Below are positions 29,622 through 37,649 of a DNA stretch of 37,649 nt, in pieces. The notes under the pieces are model-generated. The model had not been told where the DNA came from. It did no database searches and saw only the letters and a list, made by a program, of their open reading frames with translations. Every line of letters starts with the position of its first letter. Position 1 is the stretch's first letter. The position numbers were made by a program, and so were the translations under genes. This DNA is from Lachnospiraceae bacterium (GTDB taxonomy: Bacteria > Bacillota > Clostridia > Lachnospirales > Lachnospiraceae). Location: contig JAIEDW010000222.1 in the NCBI GenBank assembly GCA_029067805.1, forward strand, positions 1-37,649. Reading direction: 5' to 3'.

Positions 29622-31241
29622 TTACTGTAATAACTGCAACACTTGCTGCGGTCTTTCATTTGCCTGTGCAAGCATTGATGTTGATGCCTGTACAAGCACT
29701 TGAACCGTTGTATATTCTGTCATTTCTTCCGCCATATCAACGTCCATAATACGAGAATAAGCCGCCGTCATGTTTTCCTCTGTTGTGTCAAGATTTGTGA
29801 CTGTGTGCTCAAGACGGTTTGTGTATGCACCGATCTTCGCACGCACTGCGGAAAGATAATTGATTGCCCTGCCGACAATATTGATTGATTCCGTCGCTGA
29901 ATCCTCTGTTCTCACATCAAGCTTATTCACACCCAGATATATCGTGTTGAGATCCGGAATTTCAATATCCAGATACTGTCCCTCGTTTGCACCGACCTGA
30001 ACGCGCATCGCACCCATTCCCGTAAGATTAATCGCAACGCAGTCATCCTTGTCGCTGCTGCCGACCGTATAAACCGTATCGGAAATGATCTCTTTCTGAT
30101 AAAGATAATCCTGCATTGTCACCGTCGGATCGCTCAAATTTAAATCCAGTGGCAGATCAGTTCCCGCCGAACTGTCATATGTAATCGTCATCTTGCCATT
30201 CGCATCACAGGTCATATCCGTTATCTTTACATTGCTTTCGCCTTTTGCGACAAAGTAATCGCTCAGCACTTCCGCTACATATTTATAATTTTCCGAAGAA
30301 ACATGATCCAGAGCAGTATCATCACCTACCGTAAATTTACCAATCATATAGCGCTCTCCGTCCGGTGCGGTAACGTATACTTTTTGGTATGTACTTGTTG
30401 AATAAGTTACCGTACTGACCTCGGTAGAAGCAAGTCCCGTTGCTTCTAACGCTTCCTTATCGTTGACGGCAAGTTTCACTTCAAAATCGTTTGATGCTTT
30501 TATGACCACATATTCATCTTCGATCGACACAAGCGAATCGCTCGGAAATGCCTTCAAACCGGTTGAATTTTCGGCATCCTTTTTATAAGAATCCAAATCC
30601 TTCTCCATCACAAGCGCGTCTCTGACATCATCGGCGCTGCTGATCTGAAAACTTTCTTTATTTTCAACCTTGGCAACAGATTTGCCGTTGTTGGCATAGG
30701 TGGTGATACTTTTTTCTGTATAAGTATATTTAATCGTTCCGATAACATATGTACCGCTTATAACACCGTCCGAATAAGACATTACTTTTATATTTTCCGT
30801 ATTGGTATATCCCTTATACGCAAATGTTCCGTCGAGAAGCGTTTGCGCATTGAACTGTGTCGTGTCCGCGATTCTGTCAAGTTCTTGAATCAGCTGGTCA
30901 ATCTCAACCTGTATCTTTGCTCTGTCATCCTCGGAGTTCGTGCCGTTTGCCGATTGAACCGAAAGTTCATTCATTCTCTGAAGAATATCGTGCATCTCCG
31001 TCATCGCACCATCAGCTGTATTTACCACGGAAATACCGTCGTTTGCGTTTTCATTTGCACGCACGATGCCTCTGATCTGCGCCTTCATTTTTCTTGCGAT
31101 CGCAAGTCCTGCGGCGTTGTCCGATGCTCTGTTGATTTTATAGCCGCTCGAAAGTCTTAAAGTTGATTCCGAAAGTCTGGAATCGTTATTACCCAATGAA
31201 TTCTTTGCCACAATCGATGAAACGTTAAAATTAATTCTCAT
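29622..31241 (-). CDS. hag: Flagellin
   Basis: This is a 539-residue flagellin. The conserved D0/D1 N-terminus 'MRINFNVSSIVAKNSLG' continues with 'RLSSGYKINRASDNAAGLAI' and 'NANDGISVVNTADGAMTEMH', and ends near residue 140. The C-terminal D1/D0 (about 445-539) has 'IGAYTNRLEHTVTNL' and ends 'QASTSMLAQANERPQQVLQL'. The middle 300 residues are variable, Lys/Asp/Thr-rich surface domains (D2/D3) with no recognised enzyme motif. It has no signal peptide, since export is by the flagellar type III system. AAAGGGGC lies 5 nt before the ATG, and the gene starts 30 nt after the 1080-residue protein gene, so they are probably co-transcribed. Confidence 0.97.
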   Translation of the reverse strand: MRINFNVSSIVAKNSLGNNDSRLSESTLRLSSGYKINRASDNAAGLAIARKMKAQIRGIVRANENANDGISVVNTADGAMTEMHDILQRMNELSVQSANGTNSEDDRAKIQVEIDQLIQELDRIADTTQFNAQTLLDGTFAYKGYTNTENIKVMSYSDGVISGTYVIGTIKYTYTEKSITTYANNGKSVAKVENKESFQISSADDVRDALVMEKDLDSYKKDAENSTGLKAFPSDSLVSIEDEYVVIKASNDFEVKLAVNDKEALEATGLASTEVSTVTYSTSTYQKVYVTAPDGERYMIGKFTVGDDTALDHVSSENYKYVAEVLSDYFVAKGESNVKITDMTCDANGKMTITYDSSAGTDLPLDLNLSDPTVTMQDYLYQKEIISDTVYTVGSSDKDDCVAINLTGMGAMRVQVGANEGQYLDIEIPDLNTIYLGVNKLDVRTEDSATESINIVGRAINYLSAVRAKIGAYTNRLEHTVTNLDTTEENMTAAYSRIMDVDMAEEMTEYTTVQVLVQASTSMLAQANERPQQVLQLLQ

Positions 31242-31271
31242 GATTTGCCCCTTTCTATATCCGCAAATGTT

Positions 31272-34200
31272 TTATTTTTCTGTCTCCTTGAGCGCCGTTA
31301 AAAACGCCTTTGCCGTCTGATAAAGTACGGCTGTCGATGTCTTGTTCTGCGCTTCCTGCGGCTGTCTGTCCTGTCCGAACTTGTAAAAATCAACCGCGTT
31401 TGACTGTACAAGGCTTATGCTGACATTTTTTTCATTCTCTTTTGCAAGCTCGCCTTTAACTGTCTGTTCAAGTTGTTTAAAGTCTGCTGCCTCTGTCTTG
31501 TTTTCATATACGATCATACCGGAAATGTTCTTATCCGTCACGTCAAACTCCGCCGCCACTTTTCCGAGCGCATCGGTTTCGAACGTGATCGATACCTTTC
31601 CTGTTTCCGCCGCATTGTGATAAATTTTCAAGTTGACGGAAGTGATCTCACCTTTGATATTCATGGGAACCTCGTAGTTTTCTTCCCTCGCAAGATTTCC
31701 CGCAAGCGCAAGTCCTTTGTACAACGACTGTGCCGCTTTCACATCAATATAAGATACACCGTTTCTCTCAATCAGCTTCTCGACAGCTGCCCCTGCCTTG
31801 TCAATCATCTCTTGGTAAGCTGCTCCAGCGCTTTCTTTTCCTGTAAGCGCTTGTGTAAACCGCTCGGACTGCGCAAGTATGCTTTCTTCTGTATCATCAG
31901 AAACATCTTCGTACGCAAGGTCCGTATCCTCGTCTGTCTCCGATGAATCGGCGTTCTCAATAATCTGCCTGAACAGGGAGCCTCTGTCAACCATCAGCAT
32001 TTCCGCCGCGTAAATATTGTCGAGGCTGACCGTCTGACCGTAATCAATTAAGGATTCGATTACCTGCTCCTCTATTTGCTGTGCCTCTTGCAGACTTTCC
32101 TGGAAATTCTTTAGATTTTCCTTCTTCCACGCGTCCTGCTTTTCCTGTCTTTCTGACATCTGTGTCATCTTTATGCTATCCGCAAACTGTTCAATTGTTG
32201 TTGATTCTGATATTTCCACGTCTTTGAGTTTTTCTACATCAGTCTTTTCGGCAAGCTCTGTGTTGATTTCACCCGAAAGTCTTGCGTAATACCGCTCCTG
32301 CTGCTGCCGCGCATCGTCGGAGTTCTCTTTGTGGAAACCGCTCATAATCTGCTCGTCAATCGCTTTGCCCTTTGTGATCAGCTCTTCGAGTGCGCCAAAG
32401 CCGTCATCTACGCGAATGTCCATATTTTTGTCTGTATTAGAGCGTATCGCCGAGAGCATATTTTTGAAGTTCATCTGTGCGCCCGAAGCGACCACACTTC
32501 CGATGACTGCTCCGTCCGATTTTTCAATCTGACGGAAAAGCCTGTAAATGCCGATATACGCTTCCCGCTCGGATTCCGAAATGCTATCCGCTCTGTCAAG
32601 CTTCTGCAAAAATACCGAATATTTTTCCGCATCCGCGTCAAAATCTCTGCTTTTATCGTTCAAATAGTTATCCAGCTCTTTGATGGTCATTTCAAGCGGA
32701 TTTTTCTGCTCTCTGATCATCTGAAGCGTTGTCGCGGGTGTCATTTTGTTTATCACGCCGTTTATCTGACTATCTGCTTCTTTAATCTTATTGATATTCT
32801 CCTCGGTAATCTCCATACTGTTGTAACCGAGAATGCGAACGGCACGCCTGTTTGCGTCGCTCATTTCAAGCTTCATATCCTCAAGAATATCATCTACATT
32901 GCGAAATGCCTTTTTGATGTTGTCACCCAAATCTTTTCTCGGCGCGGTCATCAGTGTTTCGTATGCCTGTGATGCTTGTCTCTGCTGATTCTGGTTTTGA
33001 CCTTTATGTTCTTCCTGAAGCTCATTTTGAAGAGCCGTTCCTTCTTCATGAATACGATTTAAGGTATAGGGCTGTGCGCCCGTTATCATCTTTCCAATAA
33101 ACGCTGCGGGAATTTGGGAAATTTCTTTTGTCTTGGTAATCGTTTCCTCAAATAACAGGGCTCTCTGTGCGTTCTCTTCTACGCTTCCGCCTTGATATAA
33201 GGAAGCTCTGAGTGCCTCCTCCGTTTCCCTTAACGCCTCAACCAGTTTAGAAAGTTCTGTCGTGTCAACGGAAATACCCGCCTTTAAAAGACGTCTGTTT
33301 GCCTCCTCGCTCATCATCAAACGGATTTCTTCCAGCTGCCGTTTTGCCTCGATTTCCTTAAGGGATTCCTCATCAGCCTTTCTCTCTGTAGGTTCCCCTT
33401 GTGTCATTTCGATCGTTTCCTGCGCCTGCGCAAGATTTTTGATATTCATCACGTCACCGGATTCTGCCACAGCGTGAACTGCCTCATCTGAGATGCTCTC
33501 CACAGTTTCCATGAGCTCCTTTGCCTGTTCCGCAATAGGCTCCTCGCCTGTTAAAAGCGCGTTTGTCGGTGTCTTTCCGTTTTTCATCGCAGTCACGCAT
33601 AATTGCTCTAACTCCTGCTGTTCCAACGGGAGCTTTAAATTTTTCAGATCTGACACAAGTGTCAGATTTTCGACATTTAACTCAATTCCTGACTCCACAA
33701 GCCACTTTGCGGCATCCATTGCGTCGGAATCCAGTCCCGCCTGTTTTACCACCGATGCCATCTGCTTTTCGAGGTTCTCCCAGTTGATGCTGTCCGCTTT
33801 TTTTGCATAATAATTTGCGCCGCCGGAAAAGCCGTCACTGTAATACCCCTGTGCCTGCTGCATACTGCCTGCACTTGAAAATTGTGCTTTATAAATATTC
33901 TCAATCGTAGGCGCCTTGTGATTGACTACCATGTACTTGATCGCTTCGTCGGAAATCTCCGTGATGCCCGATGCCTCCATGATTGCCTGCACCAGTTCTT
34001 CCACGTTCTCATTTGTAATAGGTATGTCACTTTCGGGAAGCAGTTTCGATAAATCGTCTGCAAGTTTTTCGGCATTTATTCTGCTCCCAGTAATCTCTTC
34101 TATTTTTTCAACGTCCAGATTGTCGTTGTATCCTGTGATTTCCACGCCTGCCTGCGCAAGTGTCACCTTGATCTGATCAACTACATTGACATATGTTTCC

Positions 34201-34514
34201 ACATCGACGCTTGCGGGGTTAAAACCTTCTTCCTGCATTTTTTGCAGGTCCTCCCCGGAAACAGTATTAGACATCACTACCATAAAGTCTTTCTGGACAC
34301 TAACGTCTGTATTAGCCGCCTGCTGCATAATATCTTCTGCGGTCAATCCGTGACCATATGCTTCGTTATCCATAACTTTATCAGCGATGTCTGTTTGATA
34401 CCCACTGCCCCACGTTGTCTGTGTGGCTGTCTGTGGTTTATATGTAGTTGTTGTCGTTGTCTCGGCGCTTGCCGGCATTGTTGCGGAAATCTGTGAATTT
34501 AATGTAACATTCAT
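31272..34514 (-). CDS. Large helical flagellar-locus protein (DUF6240 type) with FliK-like C-terminus
   Basis: This is a 1080-residue protein. The ATG at 34514 was chosen because GGGGA lies about 8 nt upstream; the frame opens nine codons earlier without a site. The N-terminus (1-35) is Thr-rich. The body is made of helical units with a recurring pattern of about 90-110 residues: 'ITNENVEELVQAIMEASG', 'LNVENLTLVSDLKNLKL', 'MNIKNLAQAQ', 'ITEENINKIKEAD', 'MNFKNMLSAI', 'VSLDNIYAAEML'. Residues about 940-1040 ('VPMNIKGEITSVNLKIYH', 'LGKVAAEFDVTDKNISGMIV') resemble the hook-length control (Flg_hook/FliK) domain. From memory this is the DUF6240 family. It may control hook or filament assembly. It is not a usual FliK because of the length and the repeats. 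Confidence 0.7.
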   Translation of the reverse strand: MNVTLNSQISATMPASAETTTTTTYKPQTATQTTWGSGYQTDIADKVMDNEAYGHGLTAEDIMQQAANTDVSVQKDFMVVMSNTVSGEDLQKMQEEGFNPASVDVETYVNVVDQIKVTLAQAGVEITGYNDNLDVEKIEEITGSRINAEKLADDLSKLLPESDIPITNENVEELVQAIMEASGITEISDEAIKYMVVNHKAPTIENIYKAQFSSAGSMQQAQGYYSDGFSGGANYYAKKADSINWENLEKQMASVVKQAGLDSDAMDAAKWLVESGIELNVENLTLVSDLKNLKLPLEQQELEQLCVTAMKNGKTPTNALLTGEEPIAEQAKELMETVESISDEAVHAVAESGDVMNIKNLAQAQETIEMTQGEPTERKADEESLKEIEAKRQLEEIRLMMSEEANRRLLKAGISVDTTELSKLVEALRETEEALRASLYQGGSVEENAQRALLFEETITKTKEISQIPAAFIGKMITGAQPYTLNRIHEEGTALQNELQEEHKGQNQNQQRQASQAYETLMTAPRKDLGDNIKKAFRNVDDILEDMKLEMSDANRRAVRILGYNSMEITEENINKIKEADSQINGVINKMTPATTLQMIREQKNPLEMTIKELDNYLNDKSRDFDADAEKYSVFLQKLDRADSISESEREAYIGIYRLFRQIEKSDGAVIGSVVASGAQMNFKNMLSAIRSNTDKNMDIRVDDGFGALEELITKGKAIDEQIMSGFHKENSDDARQQQERYYARLSGEINTELAEKTDVEKLKDVEISESTTIEQFADSIKMTQMSERQEKQDAWKKENLKNFQESLQEAQQIEEQVIESLIDYGQTVSLDNIYAAEMLMVDRGSLFRQIIENADSSETDEDTDLAYEDVSDDTEESILAQSERFTQALTGKESAGAAYQEMIDKAGAAVEKLIERNGVSYIDVKAAQSLYKGLALAGNLAREENYEVPMNIKGEITSVNLKIYHNAAETGKVSITFETDALGKVAAEFDVTDKNISGMIVYENKTEAADFKQLEQTVKGELAKENEKNVSISLVQSNAVDFYKFGQDRQPQEAQNKTSTAVLYQTAKAFLTALKETEK

Positions 34515-34552
34515 ACAAATTCCCCATACTTTCCGTATCATATATATTTTTT

Positions 34553-34569
34553 ACAGATAAATAATCTGT
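34553..34569. repeat. Short inverted repeat in the leader of the flagellar transcript
   Basis: ACAGAT and ATCTGT are separated by AAATA, between the possible sigma-28 promoter and the ATG at 34514. It may be an operator or a small RNA hairpin in the leader. No partner is known. Confidence 0.4.
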
Positions 34570-34581
34570 TTTCTATTAGAT

Positions 34582-34609
34582 ATGTCGGAATCTTTCGGGA
34601 AAAACTTTA
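34582..34609 (-). promoter_or_regulatory. Possible sigma-28 (SigD) flagellar promoter
   Basis: On the minus strand TAAA (34606-34609) is followed after 16 nt by TCCGACAT (34582-34589). The sigma-28/SigD consensus is TAAA-N14-16-GCCGATAT, so six of eight -10 bases match. It lies about 70 nt before the start of the FliK-like gene and just past the glgB terminator, so it would drive the FliK-like gene, flagellin and fliS. Confidence 0.6.
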
Positions 34610-34633
34610 GAAAAAGTAAATAAAGAATATAAA

Positions 34634-34667
34634 ATTCGGTCATATACTCTTTCGTACATGACCGAAT
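34634..34667 (-). terminator. Terminator after glgB
   Basis: ATTCGGTCAT (34634-34643) pairs perfectly with ATGACCGAAT (34658-34667). On the minus strand a T-rich stretch (TTTTATATTCTTT) follows. It lies 20 nt past the glgB stop and separates glgB from the flagellar promoter. Confidence 0.85.
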
Positions 34668-34686
34668 CCTTCTTAATTATAATATA

Positions 34687-36600
34687 TTAGAATGTATAAA
34701 TAACTGCCGTAAGAGGCGGAAGATTGAACGTGATATACTGTTCCTTATAATCACACAAGCCTTTTCTCGCCTTAAGCGATTTTGACACCTTATTTCCGTT
34801 TCCGCCGTACTTCACCTCATCGGAATTGAGGATCAGCTTATATTGTGTATTTTCCGGAACACCGACTTTGTATTTTTCGTACATTACCGGTGTCATATTA
34901 ATTACGAACAACATTTTCTGCTTTCCGTCTTTTGACTTTCGTACAAAGCTGTAGATGCTCCTGTCCTTGTCGTCCGCATTTATCCACTCAAAGCCGCTCC
35001 AGTCGTTGTCAATCTCATATAAACAGGGACTTTCTTTATAAAGCTTGAGCAAGGTACCCATAAAGTCATGCATTCCCTTATTCAAAGGTTTTGCAAGCAA
35101 AGCCCAGTCAAGTTCTCTCGCCTCGCTCCACTCGCGCTCCTGTGCAAAATCCTGTCCCATGAACAACAGCTTTTTGCCTTCATGTCCGAACATAAAGGTA
35201 TAGAGGTTTCTGAGATTTGCATATTTATCAATCTCATAGCCCGGCATCTTGTTTACCAAAGAGCATTTTAAGTGCACAACCTCATCGTGTGACAACGGCA
35301 GAATATAATTCTCCGCGCTGTTATAGCTCATGGCAAACGTAAGTTTGTTATGGTTCCCGCTCCTAAAGAACGGATCCAACTTCATATATTCTAAATAGTC
35401 ATGCATCCAGCCCATATTCCATTTAAACGAAAATCCCAAACCGTCGTCTTCGGGTCTTGCGGTTACTTTCGGCCATGCAGTCGACTCCTCCGCAATCGTC
35501 ATAACGCCGGGATGCGCGCCATGAATTACGGAATTTAAGTGCTTAAAGAACTCAATCGCGTCAAGGTTCTCGTTTCCGCCGTACTTGTTTGCCACCCACT
35601 CTCCATCTTTCTTACCGTAATCAAGATAAAGCATTGATGCCACAGCGTCCACGCGAAGTCCGTCTATATGGAATTCGTTGATCCAGAAAAGCGCATTCGC
35701 AATTAGGAAATTTTTTACTTCCGTTTTACTGTAATTAAAAATCTTGGTGCCCCAGTCAGGGTGCTCGCCGAGCCGCTTATCGGGATGCTCGTAAAGACAA
35801 GTTCCGTCAAACTCGCTCAAGCCGTGGGCATCTCTCGGGAAGTGGGCGGGTACCCAGTCCAAGATAACGCCGACGTTGTTTTTATGCAAAAGGTCTATCA
35901 AATAACGGAAATCATCGGGATTGCCATATCTTGAGGTAGGCGCATAGTAGCCGGTTACCTGATATCCCCATGATCCGTCAAACGGAAATTCCGCGATACC
36001 CATAAGCTCGACATGCGTATAGGGCATTTCCTTTAAATATTCCACAATTCGGTCTGCAAATTCGCGATAGTTGTAGAAACCATCCTCTGTACCGTCAGGA
36101 TGTTTCATCCATGAACCGATATGACACTCATAAATGGACATGGGCTGACTGTTCATGTCTTTTTTGTCGCGCTCTGTCATCCATTTCTTGTCGCCCCATT
36201 TGAAGTGATTTAAGTCATACACTCTCGACGCGTTACCCGGACGCATTTCCGCATAATTTGCATACGGATCCGCCTTATAGAGCTTATTACCGTTTGGAAG
36301 CACGAGCAAATATTTATACATCTGTCCTTCCTGAACACCCTCTATAAACGTTGCAAAAATGTTGCTCTCGTCGCCGAGCCGCTCCATGGGCGCTGCGGTT
36401 TCGTTCCAATCATTAAATTCGCCTACGACATATACCTCTTTTGCATTCGGCGCCCAGACTGCAAAAAAAACACCCTTTTTTTTGCCCTCTTTACTAAAAT
36501 GCGCACCCAGCTTTTTGTATATTTCGTAATGTGTTCCCTGTCCAAATACGTACTGGTCTGCCTCTGAAATAAAAACTGTCGTTTCTTCGGTTTTCGCCAT
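34687..36600 (-). CDS. glgB: 1,4-alpha-glucan branching enzyme
   Basis: This is a 637-residue GH13 branching enzyme. An N-terminal CBM48 domain (about 22-125, 'KKGVFFAVWAPNAKEVYVVG') precedes the barrel. GH13 motifs in order: 'DWVPAHF' (region I), 'DGLRVDAV' with nucleophile Asp318, 'AEEST' with the acid/base Glu near 371, and 'LSHDEVVH' (region IV, His438/Asp439). It moves alpha-1,4 glucan segments to alpha-1,6 branch points in glycogen synthesis. The length is a little shorter than E. coli GlgB (728), as in many Firmicutes. GGGGGTAAC precedes the ATG, 17 nt after the upstream stop, so it is probably co-transcribed with the AAA-like gene. No other glg gene is in the window. Confidence 0.97.
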   Translation of the reverse strand: MAKTEETTVFISEADQYVFGQGTHYEIYKKLGAHFSKEGKKKGVFFAVWAPNAKEVYVVGEFNDWNETAAPMERLGDESNIFATFIEGVQEGQMYKYLLVLPNGNKLYKADPYANYAEMRPGNASRVYDLNHFKWGDKKWMTERDKKDMNSQPMSIYECHIGSWMKHPDGTEDGFYNYREFADRIVEYLKEMPYTHVELMGIAEFPFDGSWGYQVTGYYAPTSRYGNPDDFRYLIDLLHKNNVGVILDWVPAHFPRDAHGLSEFDGTCLYEHPDKRLGEHPDWGTKIFNYSKTEVKNFLIANALFWINEFHIDGLRVDAVASMLYLDYGKKDGEWVANKYGGNENLDAIEFFKHLNSVIHGAHPGVMTIAEESTAWPKVTARPEDDGLGFSFKWNMGWMHDYLEYMKLDPFFRSGNHNKLTFAMSYNSAENYILPLSHDEVVHLKCSLVNKMPGYEIDKYANLRNLYTFMFGHEGKKLLFMGQDFAQEREWSEARELDWALLAKPLNKGMHDFMGTLLKLYKESPCLYEIDNDWSGFEWINADDKDRSIYSFVRKSKDGKQKMLFVINMTPVMYEKYKVGVPENTQYKLILNSDEVKYGGNGNKVSKSLKARKGLCDYKEQYITFNLPPLTAVIYTF

Positions 36601-36617
36601 AAATAGTTACCCCCAAT

Positions 36618-37649
36618 TTACATAAAATCGCGTTCTTTGAGGACAATCATATCCTCGTTATCATATCTTCTGGCAAACAATATATCCACAAAATTCTTAA
36701 CCTTAGACTTTTTCGATTTCCAGATCGCTTCGTCTATGATCTCTCTTACTTCGTCCTTTGTTACCACATGATTCCCGCTCTGTATGTTTGCAATTCTGGT
36801 ATAAAGGGCAAGCGTACCAAGCTCGTCAATAGAATATTCCAGCGCCAGCGCGTAATTTCTGGCATATGCTACAAGCGCATTGTTGTCCATCTCCATCAGG
36901 TCGATTCGGATATTAAAGTAATCCGCAATCATTGCCTGTTTTTCCAAAAGCCTTGTAATCTCTTTCTTCGTGTCCTCGATAATGACAACAATTCCGAGAT
37001 TATCCTGATTGAGAAGTGTCGCAAGCTCATAGAGTTTTTCCTCGGTCATACCGTTTGCCTTCTCTATTATAATACCACCATTATCCAATTTCTCAAATAC
37101 TTCTTTTAAATTTCTTTGATTTAATTTTTCACCTGTGATTTTTGCCACCTTAGCGGAGAAATTCGGATCGGCAGCCTGAAATTCCCGAATCAGATTCTTT
37201 GCCATTTTCACAGTATCTATTCCGGCGTCACCCGTAATAATGACATTTCCCGTAAATGCGGCAAGCGTCATGTTTTCAAGCGCGTAAAGAATCTGCTTTT
37301 TGATCTTTTTGGTCACGGCAAAATTTTCGAACAGCTTCTGCTCCTCGACCGTAAATTCGCGGACCTCCTCGCGTTTTGCACCTGTCGTTTCTCTCTGCGC
37401 CGTTTCCACGATTCGCTCGGAAAGAGAACTTAAATCCGCCGTATTCATTTTGATTTCCTGTGTCTTTAAAGCATCCTCTTTCGCCGTTTCCGCAATGCTT
37501 TCCGCATCTTCGGGGTCAAGCTCCCGCATCATCAGCTCATCGTCTTCATAATACTCTTCCGAATCGGAAGTTTCTGCTATTTCGTCTTCGTAGTTTGTTT
37601 CCTCTGCTGTCTGCGATTCCTCATAACTTACCTCTACTTCGTCCTGTGC
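36618..37649 (-). CDS. C-terminal part of a degenerate AAA+ protein (runs off the window)
   Basis: A minus-strand frame is open from the window edge to the TAA at 36618, giving 343 residues; the true start is outside. An ATG pair at 37527-37532 exists but has no clear ribosome site, and the acidic frame upstream ('VEVSYEESQTAEE') is continuous, so the gene is longer. The first 110 visible residues are acidic and probably disordered. Then comes an AAA+-like fold: 'VIITGDAGIDTVKMAKNLI' at the Walker A position without GKT, and 'GGIIIEKA' at Walker B with no DE pair. The C-terminal helical lid ('VAYARNYALALEYSIDELG') resembles SpoVK/CbbX-type ATPases. It probably no longer binds ATP normally. 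Its role is unknown; it precedes glgB. Confidence 0.7.
   Translation of the reverse strand, partial: AQDEVEVSYEESQTAEETNYEDEIAETSDSEEYYEDDELMMRELDPEDAESIAETAKEDALKTQEIKMNTADLSSLSERIVETAQRETTGAKREEVREFTVEEQKLFENFAVTKKIKKQILYALENMTLAAFTGNVIITGDAGIDTVKMAKNLIREFQAADPNFSAKVAKITGEKLNQRNLKEVFEKLDNGGIIIEKANGMTEEKLYELATLLNQDNLGIVVIIEDTKKEITRLLEKQAMIADYFNIRIDLMEMDNNALVAYARNYALALEYSIDELGTLALYTRIANIQSGNHVVTKDEVREIIDEAIWKSKKSKVKNFVDILFARRYDNEDMIVLKERDFM

Noticed and set aside
32331-32972. 213-codon plus-strand open frame inside the FliK-like gene
   Set aside because: It is antisense to the long minus-strand frame and has no ribosome site; it is a composition shadow.
1-37649. tRNA, rRNA, or known structured RNAs
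   Set aside because: No cloverleaf with T-loop GTTCRA consensus in a proper setting and no rRNA segments were seen; small RNAs cannot be excluded by eye.

Overview
The window looks like chromosome of a motile, low-to-mid-GC Gram-positive anaerobe of the Clostridia, most likely a Lachnospiraceae gut bacterium (Roseburia/Lachnospira/Butyrivibrio type). This is an inference. It rests on strong AGGAGG ribosome sites, flagellin with FliS, a secretin-less Gram-positive Tad pilus locus with the DUF5702 and DUF6382 proteins, a DUF2508 protein, a large surface glucosaminidase with Ig-like repeats, and a cytoplasmic pectin-type GH28 enzyme. There are no rRNA or tRNA genes, no insertion sequences, no integrase and no CRISPR array. 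Nearly all genes lie on the minus strand. The exceptions are the 1373-residue surface protein and a small DUF2508 gene.

Layout. 1-2000: a BlaI-type repressor and an M56 (BlaR1-type) membrane peptidase whose outer domain is Cys/His-rich and not a penicillin-binding domain. 2050-4290: an operon of rhomboid protease, flavodoxin-SCP2 fusion and HIT protein, with its own promoter and terminator. 4339-8592: the surface glucosaminidase on the plus strand. 8593-13591: a complete branched-chain amino-acid ABC operon, livK-livH-livM-livG-livF. It has a near-consensus promoter, an attenuator-like hairpin after livK and a bidirectional terminator at the end. 13679-17425: an MGMT-like protein, an unknown protein, a GH28 polygalacturonase and an Rpn-like PD-(D/E)XK protein.

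17507-28519: a Tad (Flp) pilus locus read on the minus strand from a promoter at 28491-28519. Its order is prepilin peptidase 1, a putative barnase/EndoU-like nuclease, TadZ-like, TadA, TadB, a palindrome-rich gap, TadC-like, a 55-residue Flp pilin, DUF5702 (TadG-like), a TadE-like protein carrying two zinc-type modules, prepilin peptidase 2, TadE, and a DUF6382-FHA membrane protein. Pilins would be cut by one of the two peptidases, and assembled by the TadA ATPase on the TadB/TadC platform. The FHA protein is a likely signalling input. The nuclease and the zinc modules are the parts that do not fit the textbook system.

28754-34609: flagellar genes. A possible sigma-28 promoter precedes a 1080-residue FliK-like (DUF6240-type) protein, then flagellin, then FliS. 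A DUF2508 gene converges on fliS and overlaps it. 34634-37649: glgB (glycogen branching enzyme) with a terminator, preceded by the C-terminal part of a degenerate AAA+ protein that runs off the window edge.

Family names come from reading motifs, not from database searches. Domain borders are approximate.
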